From: Arthrobacter mobilis
Lineage (GTDB): Bacteria; Actinomycetota; Actinomycetes; Actinomycetales; Micrococcaceae
Assembly: GCF_012395835.1 (NCBI RefSeq)
Contig: NZ_JAAZSQ010000013.1
Span: 11,821-48,451, forward strand
Direction of reading: 5' to 3'
DNA length: 36,631 nt
Below, piece by piece: positions 22,725 to 30,855 of this stretch (its first letter is position 1; the number at the start of each line of letters is the position of its first letter). The position numbers were made by a program, and so were the translations under genes. The notes beneath the pieces are model-generated. The model saw only the letters and a list, made by a program, of their open reading frames with translations, made no database searches and was not told where the DNA came from.

Positions 22725-24593
22725 GTGTCCCTGAAGTCCTTCCCGAAACCATCCGAGCTGCCGGTGCCCGCCGGCGCCGAAGGCTGGGAGAAGATCTACC
22801 CCTACTACCTCGTCTTCCAGGACAAGCTCAAGGACGCCGAAGACGCCAAGTTCTGGTTCTGCGACAGCCAGCACTGGCCCACCGTCTTCAAGCCGTTCGA
22901 AACCATCGGCGGCGAGTTCGCGGTCAAGTGCCTGGGCCAGTACAACGCCCGGCACCTGATGATCCCCAACGCCAACGGCATCGAGTTCCGCATCCACCTG
23001 GGCTACCTGTACATGTCCCCGATCCCGGTGCCCGAGGAGAAGATCGCCGGGCGCGTCCCGCACTTCGAGCAGCGCGTGGGCCACTACTTCCAGAACTGGG
23101 ACGAGCTGCTCAGGCAGTGGCACGTGAAGGTCCGCGGCACCATCGACGAGATGGAAACACTCTCGTTCACCAAGCTGCCGGACATGGTGCCGATGGAGGA
23201 CATCACCACCGGCAAGGCCAAGGACGGCTCCGAGGTGCTGCTGGAGAACTACGACCGGCTGATCCAGCTGGCCTACCAGAACTGGCAGTACCACTTCGAG
23301 TTCCTGAACCTGGGCTACATCGCCTACCTGGACTTCTTCAACTTCTGCAAGGACGTCTTCCCGAACATTCCGGACCAGTCGATCGCCACGATGGTGCAGG
23401 GCGTGGACATGGAGCTGTTCCGCCCGGACGACGAGCTCAAGCAGCTGGCCAAACTGGCCGTGGAGCTGGGCATCCAGCCCGCGTTCTCCAACACCGACGA
23501 CGTCCAGGCCACCCTGGATGCCATCGCCGTCGCACCGGGCGGCCGGCGGTGGATCAGGCAGTACGAAGAGGCCCAGGACCCGTGGTTCAACTTCACCGTG
23601 GGCAACGGCTTCTACGGCCACGACAAGTACTGGAAGGAACACCAGGAGATCCCGCTCGGCTACATCGCCGACTACATCCGCCGGCTGGATGAGGGCCAGC
23701 AGATCATGCGCCCCACCGAGGAACTCATCGCCGAGAAGGAACGCATCGTCGGGGAATACCGCGACCTGCTCGACGGCGAGGCCCAGGCCCTCTTCGATGC
23801 CAAGCGCGGCCTGGCCGCCACCGCCTACCCGTACGTGGAAAACCACAACTTCTACATCGAGCACTGGACCATGGGCGTCTTCTGGCGCAAGATCCGCGAA
23901 CTGTCCCGGATGATGCACGCCGAGGGCTTCTGGACCGAACCCGACGACCTGCTCTACCTGACCCGCAACGAGGTCCGCGACGCCCTCTTCGACCTGGTCA
24001 CCGGCTGGGGCGTCGGCGCGGAACCGATCGGCCCGACCTACTGGCCGGAGGAGATCGAGCGCCGCCGCGGCATCGTGGACGCGCTGAAGACCGCCCGCCC
24101 GGCCCCGGCGCTGAACACCCCGCCGGCCTCCATCACCGAACCCTTCACCAGGATGCTCTGGGGCATCACCACCGAGCAGGTCCAGCAGTGGCTCGGCGCC
24201 GGCGAGGAAGTCGAAGGCGGCGGGCTGCGCGGCATGGCCGCCTCCCCCGGCGTGGTCGAGGGCATCGCCCGGGTCGTCCACGATTCCGACCAGCTCGCCG
24301 AGGTCCGGCAGGGCGAGATCCTGGTCGCCACGGTGACCGCCCCGAGCTGGGGCCCGATCTTCGGCAAGATCAAGGCCACCGTCACGGACATCGGCGGCAT
24401 GATGAGCCACGCCGCGATTGTCTGCCGGGAATACGGCCTGCCCGCGGTGACCGGAACAGGCTCCGCCTCCACCACCATCAAGACCGGCCAGCGGCTGCGC
24501 GTGGACGGCACCAAGGGCACCGTCCAGATCCTCGACGCCGAAGAGCCCGAACTGGTCGCCGGCCCCGGCACCCACAGCCACAGCCACGCCTGA
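22725..24593 (+). CDS. phosphohistidine-domain half of the split aryl phosphotransferase
   Basis: A 622-residue protein (about 70 kDa) matching the large subunit of phenylphosphate synthase and the other half of CreHI. Residues about 1-480 are the long region specific to this group. Residues about 500-610 are the PEP-utilizer swivelling domain, with GGMMSHAAIVCREYGLPAV placing the phospho-accepting His at 562 and the usual GTG/VDG segment after it. Phosphate from ATP, brought by the ATP-grasp partner, would pass through His562 to the phenolic OH, giving an aryl phosphate for the P450. The GTG start follows GAAAGGA; the reading frame is open further upstream but overlaps the previous gene in another frame. 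No homologue of a third, CBS-type subunit is present. Confidence 0.82.
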   Translation: MSLKSFPKPSELPVPAGAEGWEKIYPYYLVFQDKLKDAEDAKFWFCDSQHWPTVFKPFETIGGEFAVKCLGQYNARHLMIPNANGIEFRIHLGYLYMSPIPVPEEKIAGRVPHFEQRVGHYFQNWDELLRQWHVKVRGTIDEMETLSFTKLPDMVPMEDITTGKAKDGSEVLLENYDRLIQLAYQNWQYHFEFLNLGYIAYLDFFNFCKDVFPNIPDQSIATMVQGVDMELFRPDDELKQLAKLAVELGIQPAFSNTDDVQATLDAIAVAPGGRRWIRQYEEAQDPWFNFTVGNGFYGHDKYWKEHQEIPLGYIADYIRRLDEGQQIMRPTEELIAEKERIVGEYRDLLDGEAQALFDAKRGLAATAYPYVENHNFYIEHWTMGVFWRKIRELSRMMHAEGFWTEPDDLLYLTRNEVRDALFDLVTGWGVGAEPIGPTYWPEEIERRRGIVDALKTARPAPALNTPPASITEPFTRMLWGITTEQVQQWLGAGEEVEGGGLRGMAASPGVVEGIARVVHDSDQLAEVRQGEILVATVTAPSWGPIFGKIKATVTDIGGMMSHAAIVCREYGLPAVTGTGSASTTIKTGQRLRVDGTKGTVQILDAEEPELVAGPGTHSHSHA

Positions 24594-24603
24594 ACGATCC
24601 ACC

Positions 24604-24639
24604 GCCGGGCCGGGGCATCGCCCACCGCCCCGGTCCGGC
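24604..24639 (+). other. intercistronic hairpin after the large subunit gene
   Basis: GCCGGGCCGGGGC (24604-24616) pairs with 24627-24639 over 13 bp with one G-U wobble and a 10-nt loop. It fills most of the 69-nt gap before the SDR gene. There is no U-tract, and the next genes look like part of the same operon, so a partial terminator or RNA stabiliser is the likely role. Confidence 0.6.
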
Positions 24640-24662
24640 CCCCCCAACCCGAAAGAACTGAC

Positions 24663-25442
24663 ATGACGCAGGAAACCACCCCGACGGACCCGGAAAAGGC
24701 CAGCGCGCGCACGGTGCTGATCACCGGCGCCGCCGGCGGACTCGGCCGGGCCTTCGCCCTGGGCTTCGCCGGCCGCGGCTACCGCGTGGCGGTGGCGGAC
24801 GTGAACCTCACCGGCGCGGAAGAGACCGCACGGCTGGTCCGCGCCACCGGCGCGGAGGCCGCCGCCTTCGAAGCCGACGTCACCAGCGCCGAATCCACCC
24901 AGGCGCTCGCCGGCAGGTGCGCCGAATTCGGCAACGGAGGCATCGACGTCATCCTCAACAACGCTGCCATCTACGCCACGGTGACCCGCGCTCCCTTCGA
25001 GGAAATCGACCCGGACGAGTGGGACCTGGTGATGAACGTGAACCTCAAGGGGCCATGGCTGGTCACCCGCGCGGCCAGCAAGTACCTGCCCGAGGGCGGC
25101 CGCGTCATCAACCTCTCGTCCGCCACGATCTTCTCCGGTTCCGAGCAGTGGCTGCACTATGTGGCCTCCAAGGGCGGGGTGGTCGCGATGACCCGCGTGC
25201 TGGCCAGGGAACTCGGCCGCCGCGGCATCACCGTCAACGCGATCGCCCCGGGCTTCACCCTCACCGAGGCCAGCTACTCGCTGATGGAGAACGCGGAGAG
25301 CTACGGCGTAGACCGCGGCGCGCTGAAACGGGCCAGCCAGCCTGAGGACATCGTCGGCGCGGCGCTGTTCCTGGCCGGGCCGGACTCTTCCTACATCACC
25401 GGCCAGACCCTCGTGGTCGACGGCGGCCGCCAGTTCATCTAG
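24663..25442 (+). CDS. SDR alcohol dehydrogenase, probable hydroxybenzyl-alcohol oxidation
   Basis: A 259-residue classical short-chain dehydrogenase/reductase. The cofactor motif TGAAGGLG is near residue 20, NNAA near 98, and the catalytic Ser-Tyr-Lys run is SSATIFSGSEQWLHYVASKG with Tyr and Lys spaced YxxxK. The C-terminal ITGQTLVVDGG is typical. In the Cre pathway an NAD-dependent dehydrogenase (CreG in C. glutamicum, as I recall) oxidises the 4-hydroxybenzyl alcohol released after dephosphorylation to the aldehyde. This gene fits that role by position, but SDR substrate specificity cannot be read directly and I do not know that CreG is itself an SDR. Confidence 0.72.
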   Translation: MTQETTPTDPEKASARTVLITGAAGGLGRAFALGFAGRGYRVAVADVNLTGAEETARLVRATGAEAAAFEADVTSAESTQALAGRCAEFGNGGIDVILNNAAIYATVTRAPFEEIDPDEWDLVMNVNLKGPWLVTRAASKYLPEGGRVINLSSATIFSGSEQWLHYVASKGGVVAMTRVLARELGRRGITVNAIAPGFTLTEASYSLMENAESYGVDRGALKRASQPEDIVGAALFLAGPDSSYITGQTLVVDGGRQFI

Positions 25443-25468
25443 ACCTGCACAACCGAAAAGGAGACCCC

Positions 25469-25789
25469 ATGCCTACGGTCCATTTCACCGACGCCGAAGG
25501 CGTTGTCCGCGACATCGACGGCAACGCCGGCGACTCGGTCATGGAGACCGCGGTGCGCAACGGCGTGCCCGGCATCGTCGCCGAGTGCGGCGGCTCGCTG
25601 TCCTGCGCCACCTGCCACGTCTTCGTCCGCGAGGACTGCCTCGACCAGCTGCCTCAGATGGAGGAGATGGAGGACGAGATGCTCTACGGCGCCGCCGTGG
25701 ACCGCCAGGACAACTCCCGCCTCTCCTGCCAGCTGCGCCTGGCCGAGGACACCGAACTGTACGTCACCACGCCCGAGACGCAGGTCTGA
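25469..25789 (+). CDS. creF: [2Fe-2S] ferredoxin for the P450
   Basis: A 106-residue adrenodoxin/putidaredoxin-type ferredoxin. Cluster ligands are Cys40, Cys46, Cys49 (C-x5-C-x2-C) and Cys87, the typical vertebrate/bacterial P450-ferredoxin spacing. Acidic residues 65-72 (EEMEDEML) form the expected interaction face. It carries single electrons from the flavoprotein reductase encoded next to the P450. AAAGGAG lies 8-14 nt before the ATG. The symbol follows the C. glutamicum cluster by function rather than by sequence comparison. Confidence 0.85.
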   Translation: MPTVHFTDAEGVVRDIDGNAGDSVMETAVRNGVPGIVAECGGSLSCATCHVFVREDCLDQLPQMEEMEDEMLYGAAVDRQDNSRLSCQLRLAEDTELYVTTPETQV

Positions 25790-25791
25790 CC

Positions 25792-27117
25792 ATGGGTGCC
25801 ACCACGACAAGTACGACGGCGGCGCGCTCCGCAGCGGCGGATGGCACCGTCGCGGACGGTTCCGTGCGCACGGGGCTGCTGATCATCGGGGCGAGCCAGT
25901 CCGGCGTCCAGCTGGCCGTCTCGCTGCGGGCCCTGGGCTTCGACGAGCACATCACGCTGCTCGGCGAGGAGGACCACCGGCCCTACCAGCGCCCGGCCCT
26001 GTCGAAGGAGTTCCTGCAGGGCACCGTCGAGAGCGAATCGCTGATCTTCCGCTCCAACGGGTACTGGGAGGAGCACAACGTCGCCCTGGTCAAGGGCGAG
26101 CGGATCGTGCGCATCGACCGGGCAGCGGACGGCTCCGGGGTGGCCCATGCTGCCTCCGGCACCCGGTATCCGTTCCAGCGGCTGGCCCTGACCGTCGGCG
26201 CGCGCGCCCGGAAGCTGGAGCTGCCCGGCGCCGAACTCGACGGCGTGGTCTACCTGCGCAACGCGGACGACGCCCTCGAGCTCAAGGCCCGGCTGGACGG
26301 TGTCCGGGAGGCCGTCGTGATCGGCGGCGGGTTCATCGGCCTGGAAGCCGCTTCCAGCCTGCACACGATGGGCAAGTCCGTCACCGTGCTCGAGTACGGG
26401 CCGCGGCTGATCGGCCGCGCCGTGGGGGAAGAGACCAGCGACTACTTCCTGGCGGCACACCGCGGGCGCGGCCTGGACATCCGGCTCAATGCCCGGATGA
26501 ACCGCCTGGTGCCGGCCGACGACGGCGGCCGCGTGGCCGGCGTCGAACTTTCCGACGGCACCGTGGTGCCCGCGCAGCTGGTGCTGGTGGGCATCGGCGT
26601 GGTGCCCAATACCGAACTGGCCGAACAGCTGGGCCTGGAGGTGGACAACGGGATCGTGGTGGACCGGCACGCGCTCGCCTCGGACGGCACCACGGTCGCA
26701 GTGGGCGATGTGGCGAACCTGCCGAACCCGCTGCCCGGAGCACCGGCGGACGAGCGGATCCGGCTGGAGAGCGTGAACAACGCGATCGAGCACGCCAAGG
26801 TGGCCGCCTATTCGCTGATGGGCCGGCGCGAGGACTACGCCGGCATCCCGTGGTTCTGGTCCAACCAGGCGGACCTGAAGCTGCAGATCGCCGGCCTGAC
26901 GCTCGGCTACGACAGCACGGTGGTCCGCCGCGACGAGGAGCGCGGCAAGTTCTCCGTCCTGTACTACCGGAACGGGCAGATCATCGCCGCCGACTGCGTG
27001 AACGCCCCGCTGGACTTCATGGCGGTCAAGAACGCGCTGGCCAAGGGCCGGAACATTCCTGCGGACGCGGCGGCGGACCCCGCCGTCGTCCTGAAAACCA
27101 TCGTCACGGACCGCTGA
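25792..27117 (+). CDS. creE: FAD-dependent ferredoxin reductase for the P450
   Basis: A 441-residue putidaredoxin-reductase-like flavoprotein. The FAD motif LLIIGASQSGVQLAVSLRA lies near residue 29-47, the NADH-binding motif AVVIGGGFIGLEAASSL near 170, and VAVGDVA near 305 binds FAD. The YQRPALSKEFL segment is typical of the family. It oxidises NAD(P)H and passes electrons to the ferredoxin encoded 2 nt upstream. The first loop is GASQSG rather than the usual GxGxxG/A, a small deviation. An N-terminal extension of about 25 low-complexity residues precedes the fold. The start has only a weak ribosome-binding site, consistent with coupling to the ferredoxin gene. Confidence 0.85.
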   Translation: MGATTTSTTAARSAAADGTVADGSVRTGLLIIGASQSGVQLAVSLRALGFDEHITLLGEEDHRPYQRPALSKEFLQGTVESESLIFRSNGYWEEHNVALVKGERIVRIDRAADGSGVAHAASGTRYPFQRLALTVGARARKLELPGAELDGVVYLRNADDALELKARLDGVREAVVIGGGFIGLEAASSLHTMGKSVTVLEYGPRLIGRAVGEETSDYFLAAHRGRGLDIRLNARMNRLVPADDGGRVAGVELSDGTVVPAQLVLVGIGVVPNTELAEQLGLEVDNGIVVDRHALASDGTTVAVGDVANLPNPLPGAPADERIRLESVNNAIEHAKVAAYSLMGRREDYAGIPWFWSNQADLKLQIAGLTLGYDSTVVRRDEERGKFSVLYYRNGQIIAADCVNAPLDFMAVKNALAKGRNIPADAAADPAVVLKTIVTDR

Positions 27118-27127
27118 GGAGCCTAAG

Positions 27128-27895
27128 ATGAGCACCCCCGACACGCAGACACAAGGCACCACCGACGGCGCTCCGGCCTGGCCGGGGCAGGACCCGGGCA
27201 GCCACGCCGCGGACCCGCGCGCCACGGCATTCGCCGCGGCCCACCCGGTCCGGCCGGTGCCGGCCACGGGCCCGGTGGATACCTCGCCCGCGGCGCTGAC
27301 CCCGGCTGCGGCGGACCTGGACTCGCTGTGGAAGGCCGTGGTGCAGGAGACCCGCGCACGCGGCAACGACTTCCACCTGCCGATCTCGCTGGCCTACGCC
27401 GAACGGCTCTGCCGGGCCTACCCGGAAGCCGACGCCGAACTGGTGCGCGTGACGATCGTGCTGCACGATACCGGCTGGGCCCACGTGGACGAGGCCCGCA
27501 TCCTCTCCGAGGGCTTCACCGGCGACTGGCGCAAGGCCGCCATCCGCTACGAGCACGAGGCCGAAGGCTGCAAGGTGGCCCGCCGCGTGCTGCCCGGGCT
27601 CGGCTACTCCGCGGCGTTCATCGAGCGGGTCTGCGAAATCATCGACGGGCACGACACCCGCCATGTGGCCTACTCGATCGAAGATGCGCTGGTCCGCGAC
27701 GCCGACCGGCTGTGGCGCTTCGACCACGCCGGCATCGCGCTCGCCTCGTCCTGGTTCGGTATGACCCCGGACGTTTACACCGACCGCCTCGCCACCGAGA
27801 TCATTCCGGAACTGATCACCGATGCCGCGGTGCAGATGGGCACGGCGGACCTGGCGCGCTCGAACGCGCTGCTGAAGACAGGAGTCATCCGATGA
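27128..27895 (+). CDS. creD: HD-domain aryl-phosphate phosphohydrolase, CreD-like
   Basis: A 255-residue HD-superfamily protein. After a low-complexity Ala/Pro/Thr-rich N-terminus of about 65 residues, the metal-ligand candidates are His83, His113-Asp114 (LHDTGW), His143 (RYEHEAEG), His175-Asp176 (IIDGHDTR) and Asp191/Asp193. In the C. glutamicum alkylphenol pathway CreD removes the phosphate from the oxidised aryl phosphate, and an HD-fold enzyme here in the operon fits that step. It follows the reductase by 10 nt and overlaps the ALDH start (ATGA). A paralogue lies at 18587. Which of the two is the true phosphohydrolase is open; this one is favoured because it sits within the operon. Confidence 0.7.
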   Translation: MSTPDTQTQGTTDGAPAWPGQDPGSHAADPRATAFAAAHPVRPVPATGPVDTSPAALTPAAADLDSLWKAVVQETRARGNDFHLPISLAYAERLCRAYPEADAELVRVTIVLHDTGWAHVDEARILSEGFTGDWRKAAIRYEHEAEGCKVARRVLPGLGYSAAFIERVCEIIDGHDTRHVAYSIEDALVRDADRLWRFDHAGIALASSWFGMTPDVYTDRLATEIIPELITDAAVQMGTADLARSNALLKTGVIR

Positions 27896-29457
27896 CCACC
27901 GCCCCGCACGCCCCGCAGGCTGCAGCCGGGGCGCCGGCCCAGGCTCCGGCGTCGTTCTCCGGTCCCGCCGTTGACGCCCGTGCGGCCCTGGCCCTGCCGT
28001 ACACCCACGTCGAGGACGTGTTCATCGACGGTGCCTGGGTTCCGGCCCGCGGCGCCGGGCGCAACAACGTCACCGACCCCGCGACCGGCCAGGTCTGGGG
28101 CTCCGTGCCGGACGGCTCCGCGGAGGATATCGACGCCGCCGTCGGGGCCGCCCGCCGGGCGTCCGGCGGGCAGTGGCCGCGGCTGGCGCCGTCGGAGCGT
28201 GCCGCCTACCTGCTGCGGATCGCCGACGAGGTGGAGAAGCGGGCCACCGAACTGTCGCTGACCAATACGCGCGAGAACGGCTCGCCGGTCGCCGAATCCT
28301 CCGGTGCGGCCGCGAACGCGGCAGGCATCTTCCGCTACTTCGCCTCGCTGGCCGGGTACCTCGAGCGCGAGGATGTGCGGCCCTTCCCCCGCGGCGGCGG
28401 CGAATCGGTGGTCCGGCGGGATCCGGTGGGCGTGTGCGCACTGATCGCGCCGTGGAACTTCCCCATCAACCTGATGGTGATCAAGCTGGCGCCGGCGCTG
28501 CTGGCCGGCTGCACCGTGGTGATGAAGCCCGCGTCCCCGACACCGTTGTCCTTCCGCCTGATTGTCGACGCCGTCGCCGCCGCGGGCGTGCCGGCCGGCG
28601 TGGTCAACTTCGTCACCGGCGGCGGCCGCGTGGGCGACGCGCTGGTCAGGCACCCCGGCGTGGACAAGGTGGCCTTTACCGGTTCGACGCCGGTGGGCCG
28701 GAAGATCGCCGCGGCCTGCGGCGAACTGCTGCGCCCGGTCACGCTGGAACTGGGCGGCAAATCCAGCGCCATCGTGCTGCCGGACGCCGACCTGGACGCC
28801 ATGTCGCAGGTACTGGTCCGTACCTGCATGCGCAACACCGGCCAGACCTGCTACATCTCCACCCGCATCCTGGCCCCGGCAGAGCGCTACGGCGAGGTCG
28901 TGGACATGGTCACCTCAACCATCGCGGCCGGCCGGCAGGGCGATCCGCTGGATCCGGCCACGGTGTTCGGACCCGCTGCGACCGCCTCCCAGTACCGGAC
29001 CGTGCTGGACTATGTGGAATCCGGCCTGGCCGAAGGCGCACGCGCCACCACCGGCGGACGCGCAGCCCGGCTCGGCGGCGGGCTGGAACACGGATTCTTC
29101 GTGGAACCGACGGTCTTTGCCGATGTCGCACCGACCATGCGGATCGCGCGCGAGGAGATCTTCGGCCCGGTGATCTCCGTGCTGAAGTACTCCGGCGTGG
29201 ACGAGGCGCTCTCCCTGGCCAACAACACCGAATTCGGCCTCGGCGGCCTGGTCTTCGGGCAGGACCCGGAGGCGGCGCTGGCGGTCGCGGACCGGATGGA
29301 CACCGGGTCGGTAGGCATCAACTTCTTCGCCTCCAACCACGCCGCCCCGTTCGGCGGACGGCATGACTCCGGCCTGGGCACCGAGTACGGCATCGAGGGC
29401 CTCAACGCGTACCTGAGCTACAAATCCATCCACCGCCGGCCCCGCCAGGCCGGCTGA
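27892..29457 (+). CDS. creC: aldehyde dehydrogenase of the alkylphenol cluster
   Basis: A 521-residue NAD(P)-dependent aldehyde dehydrogenase with about 40 extra N-terminal residues rich in Ala and Pro. The fold core has APWNFPINLMVIK, the Glu base in LELGGKSS, catalytic Cys320 in TGQTCYIS and the C-terminal APFGGRHDSGLGTEYG. It would oxidise the hydroxybenzaldehyde, or another side-chain aldehyde, to the acid, the last step visible in this window. It overlaps the HD gene by 4 nt and is followed by a strong terminator, so it is the last gene of the operon. The symbol reflects functional equivalence to the C. glutamicum ALDH. Confidence 0.8.
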   Translation: MTTAPHAPQAAAGAPAQAPASFSGPAVDARAALALPYTHVEDVFIDGAWVPARGAGRNNVTDPATGQVWGSVPDGSAEDIDAAVGAARRASGGQWPRLAPSERAAYLLRIADEVEKRATELSLTNTRENGSPVAESSGAAANAAGIFRYFASLAGYLEREDVRPFPRGGGESVVRRDPVGVCALIAPWNFPINLMVIKLAPALLAGCTVVMKPASPTPLSFRLIVDAVAAAGVPAGVVNFVTGGGRVGDALVRHPGVDKVAFTGSTPVGRKIAAACGELLRPVTLELGGKSSAIVLPDADLDAMSQVLVRTCMRNTGQTCYISTRILAPAERYGEVVDMVTSTIAAGRQGDPLDPATVFGPAATASQYRTVLDYVESGLAEGARATTGGRAARLGGGLEHGFFVEPTVFADVAPTMRIAREEIFGPVISVLKYSGVDEALSLANNTEFGLGGLVFGQDPEAALAVADRMDTGSVGINFFASNHAAPFGGRHDSGLGTEYGIEGLNAYLSYKSIHRRPRQAG

Positions 29458-29480
29458 ACCGGCCACCGGCCCCGGTCATG

Positions 29481-29526
29481 CGGCGGCACCTTCAGTTCCC
29501 CCCCTCCGGAACCGAAGGTGCCGCCG
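29481..29526 (+). terminator. terminator of the P450/aryl-phosphate operon
   Basis: CGGCGGCACCTTC (29481-29493) pairs perfectly with 29514-29526. The inner GTTCC/GGAAC pair extends the stem by five more base pairs after one mismatch, leaving an 8-nt pyrimidine loop. It starts 23 nt after the ALDH stop. Confidence 0.85.
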
Positions 29527-29628
29527 GCAATTAAGGCATAAAAGCATGGCTTTTTGATTGGCCGCGGCTGGCCTACCGTGGAACCAGGGTGCCGCCCGGC
29601 CCGGGCGGCCGAAGCAGGAGGAACTGCC

Positions 29629-29925
29629 ATGACTGTGACCTCGCATGTGCACGACTGCACCATCACGAACTGCTCCTTCAATGACCACACCGAATGCCAC
29701 GCCGGCGCCATCACCGTAGCCGGCGGCGAAAACCACGCGGCCTGCGCCACCTTCATCGACACCGGCGTGCACGGCGGCCTGCCCAAGGTCGTCGCCAGCA
29801 TCGGCGCCTGCCAGCGCGCCGAATGCACCCACAACGACCACCTAATGTGCCAGGCGCCCTCGATCCGTGTCGGACCGGGCGCCGACAACGCCGACTGCCT
29901 CACCTACGAGCACCGCCCCGCATAG
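29629..29925 (+). CDS. DUF1540 tandem-repeat small protein
   Basis: A 98-residue cytosolic protein with two copies of the DUF1540 Cys motif. Copy 1 spans about residues 9-45 (CTITNCSFND, then ECHAGAI, then CATF) and copy 2 about 61-94 (CQRAECTHND, then MCQAPSI, then DCLTYEH). Each copy has four Cys in a C-x4-C-x6/7-C pattern with a distal Cys, suggesting zinc or another metal bound per copy. AGGAGG at 29616-29621 fixes the ATG at 29629. It lies after the operon terminator, so it has its own promoter in the 100-bp gap, and is convergent with the SDR gene. Function is unknown in the family. Confidence 0.8.
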   Translation: MTVTSHVHDCTITNCSFNDHTECHAGAITVAGGENHAACATFIDTGVHGGLPKVVASIGACQRAECTHNDHLMCQAPSIRVGPGADNADCLTYEHRPA

Positions 29926-29950
29926 CAGGGATTGCCCGGCGGCCGCGGTG

Positions 29951-30697
29951 TCAGCGGATGGTGTACCCGCCGTCGATGGCCAGGGTGTGGCCGGTGATCA
30001 TCGCCGCGGCGTCGCTGAGCAGGAAGGCGACCGAGGCCGCGATTTCCTCAGGTTCACCGAAGCGGCCGGCAGGGATCCTGGACAGCAGCTCCGCGGCCCA
30101 GTCGGGCCTGCTGAGCGTTGAGGCGGTCAGTTCCGTCCGGACAAAGGTCGGGGCCACGGCGTTGACCCGGATGCCGGAGGAGGCCCACTCGAGGGCCAGG
30201 ATCTTGGTGAGGTGGATCAGCCCGGCCTTGCTGGTGCCGTAGGCGGCCCGCTCCTCGATCGCGACAATTCCGGCCTGGGAGGCGACGTTGACGACGGCGG
30301 CCTGGGTGCCGCTGCCGATCCAGTGCCTGGCCAGGGCCGTGGTCAGGAAGAAGCTCCCCTTAAGGTTGGTGCCGAAGACGTCGTCCCAGTCTGCTTCGGT
30401 CACCTCCAGTGCCGGTTTGGGCACGTTGACGCCGGCGTTGTTGACCAGCAGGTCGATTCCTCCGGTGCGCTGCAGGAGGGATTCCACGAAGTCCCCGACG
30501 CTCCGGGTATCCGCCAGGTCCACCGGCAGCGACGGGGTGCCGTACCGTTGCTGGATCTCCAGGCGCGTCGAGCTGTTGCGGCTGGTGCCGTAGACGGTCG
30601 CGCCGCACTCGGCGAGGGCGTCGGCGATGGCCCGGCCGAGTCCGCCGCCGGCTCCGGTCACCAGGGCTTTCTTCCCGTCCAGGCGGAGGTTGGGCAT
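29951..30697 (-). CDS. SDR oxidoreductase
   Basis: A 248-residue classical SDR. The cofactor loop is TGAGGGLG near residue 16, NNAG near 88 (LLVNNAGVNVPK), and the catalytic motif is VASQAGIVAIEERAAYGTSK with YxxxK. The terminal ITGHTLAIDGGYTIR is typical. It follows the MFS gene on the same strand, but a large hairpin lies between, so expression may be reduced or independent. It may work with the HisD-like dehydrogenase on a polyol or sulfonated diol. The exact reaction is unknown. AGGAA lies about 12 nt before the ATG, a weak ribosome-binding site. Confidence 0.78.
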   Translation of the reverse strand: MPNLRLDGKKALVTGAGGGLGRAIADALAECGATVYGTSRNSSTRLEIQQRYGTPSLPVDLADTRSVGDFVESLLQRTGGIDLLVNNAGVNVPKPALEVTEADWDDVFGTNLKGSFFLTTALARHWIGSGTQAAVVNVASQAGIVAIEERAAYGTSKAGLIHLTKILALEWASSGIRVNAVAPTFVRTELTASTLSRPDWAAELLSRIPAGRFGEPEEIAASVAFLLSDAAAMITGHTLAIDGGYTIR

Positions 30698-30747
30698 GGT
30701 GTTCAGTTCCTCGCTAATCCGTTGCGGCCGTTTATGAGCGACTCGAC

Positions 30748-30796
30748 CATGCGTGCGGCCGACCAGGCGGGGAACGCTTGGTCGGCCGCACGCATG
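30748..30796 (-). terminator. 18-bp perfect hairpin after the MFS gene
   Basis: CATGCGTGCGGCCGACCA (30748-30765) pairs perfectly with 30779-30796. Inner G-U and GCG/CGC pairs lengthen the stem further around a GGGAA loop. It lies between the MFS stop (30856) and the SDR start (30697) and is the most stable hairpin I found. It is a likely terminator or attenuator. Confidence 0.75.
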
Positions 30797-30855
30797 CCGG
30801 GACGGGCCAGGATGTCCGGCGGTCTTTGGTGCCGGACCGGTGAAGGGCCTGCGGC

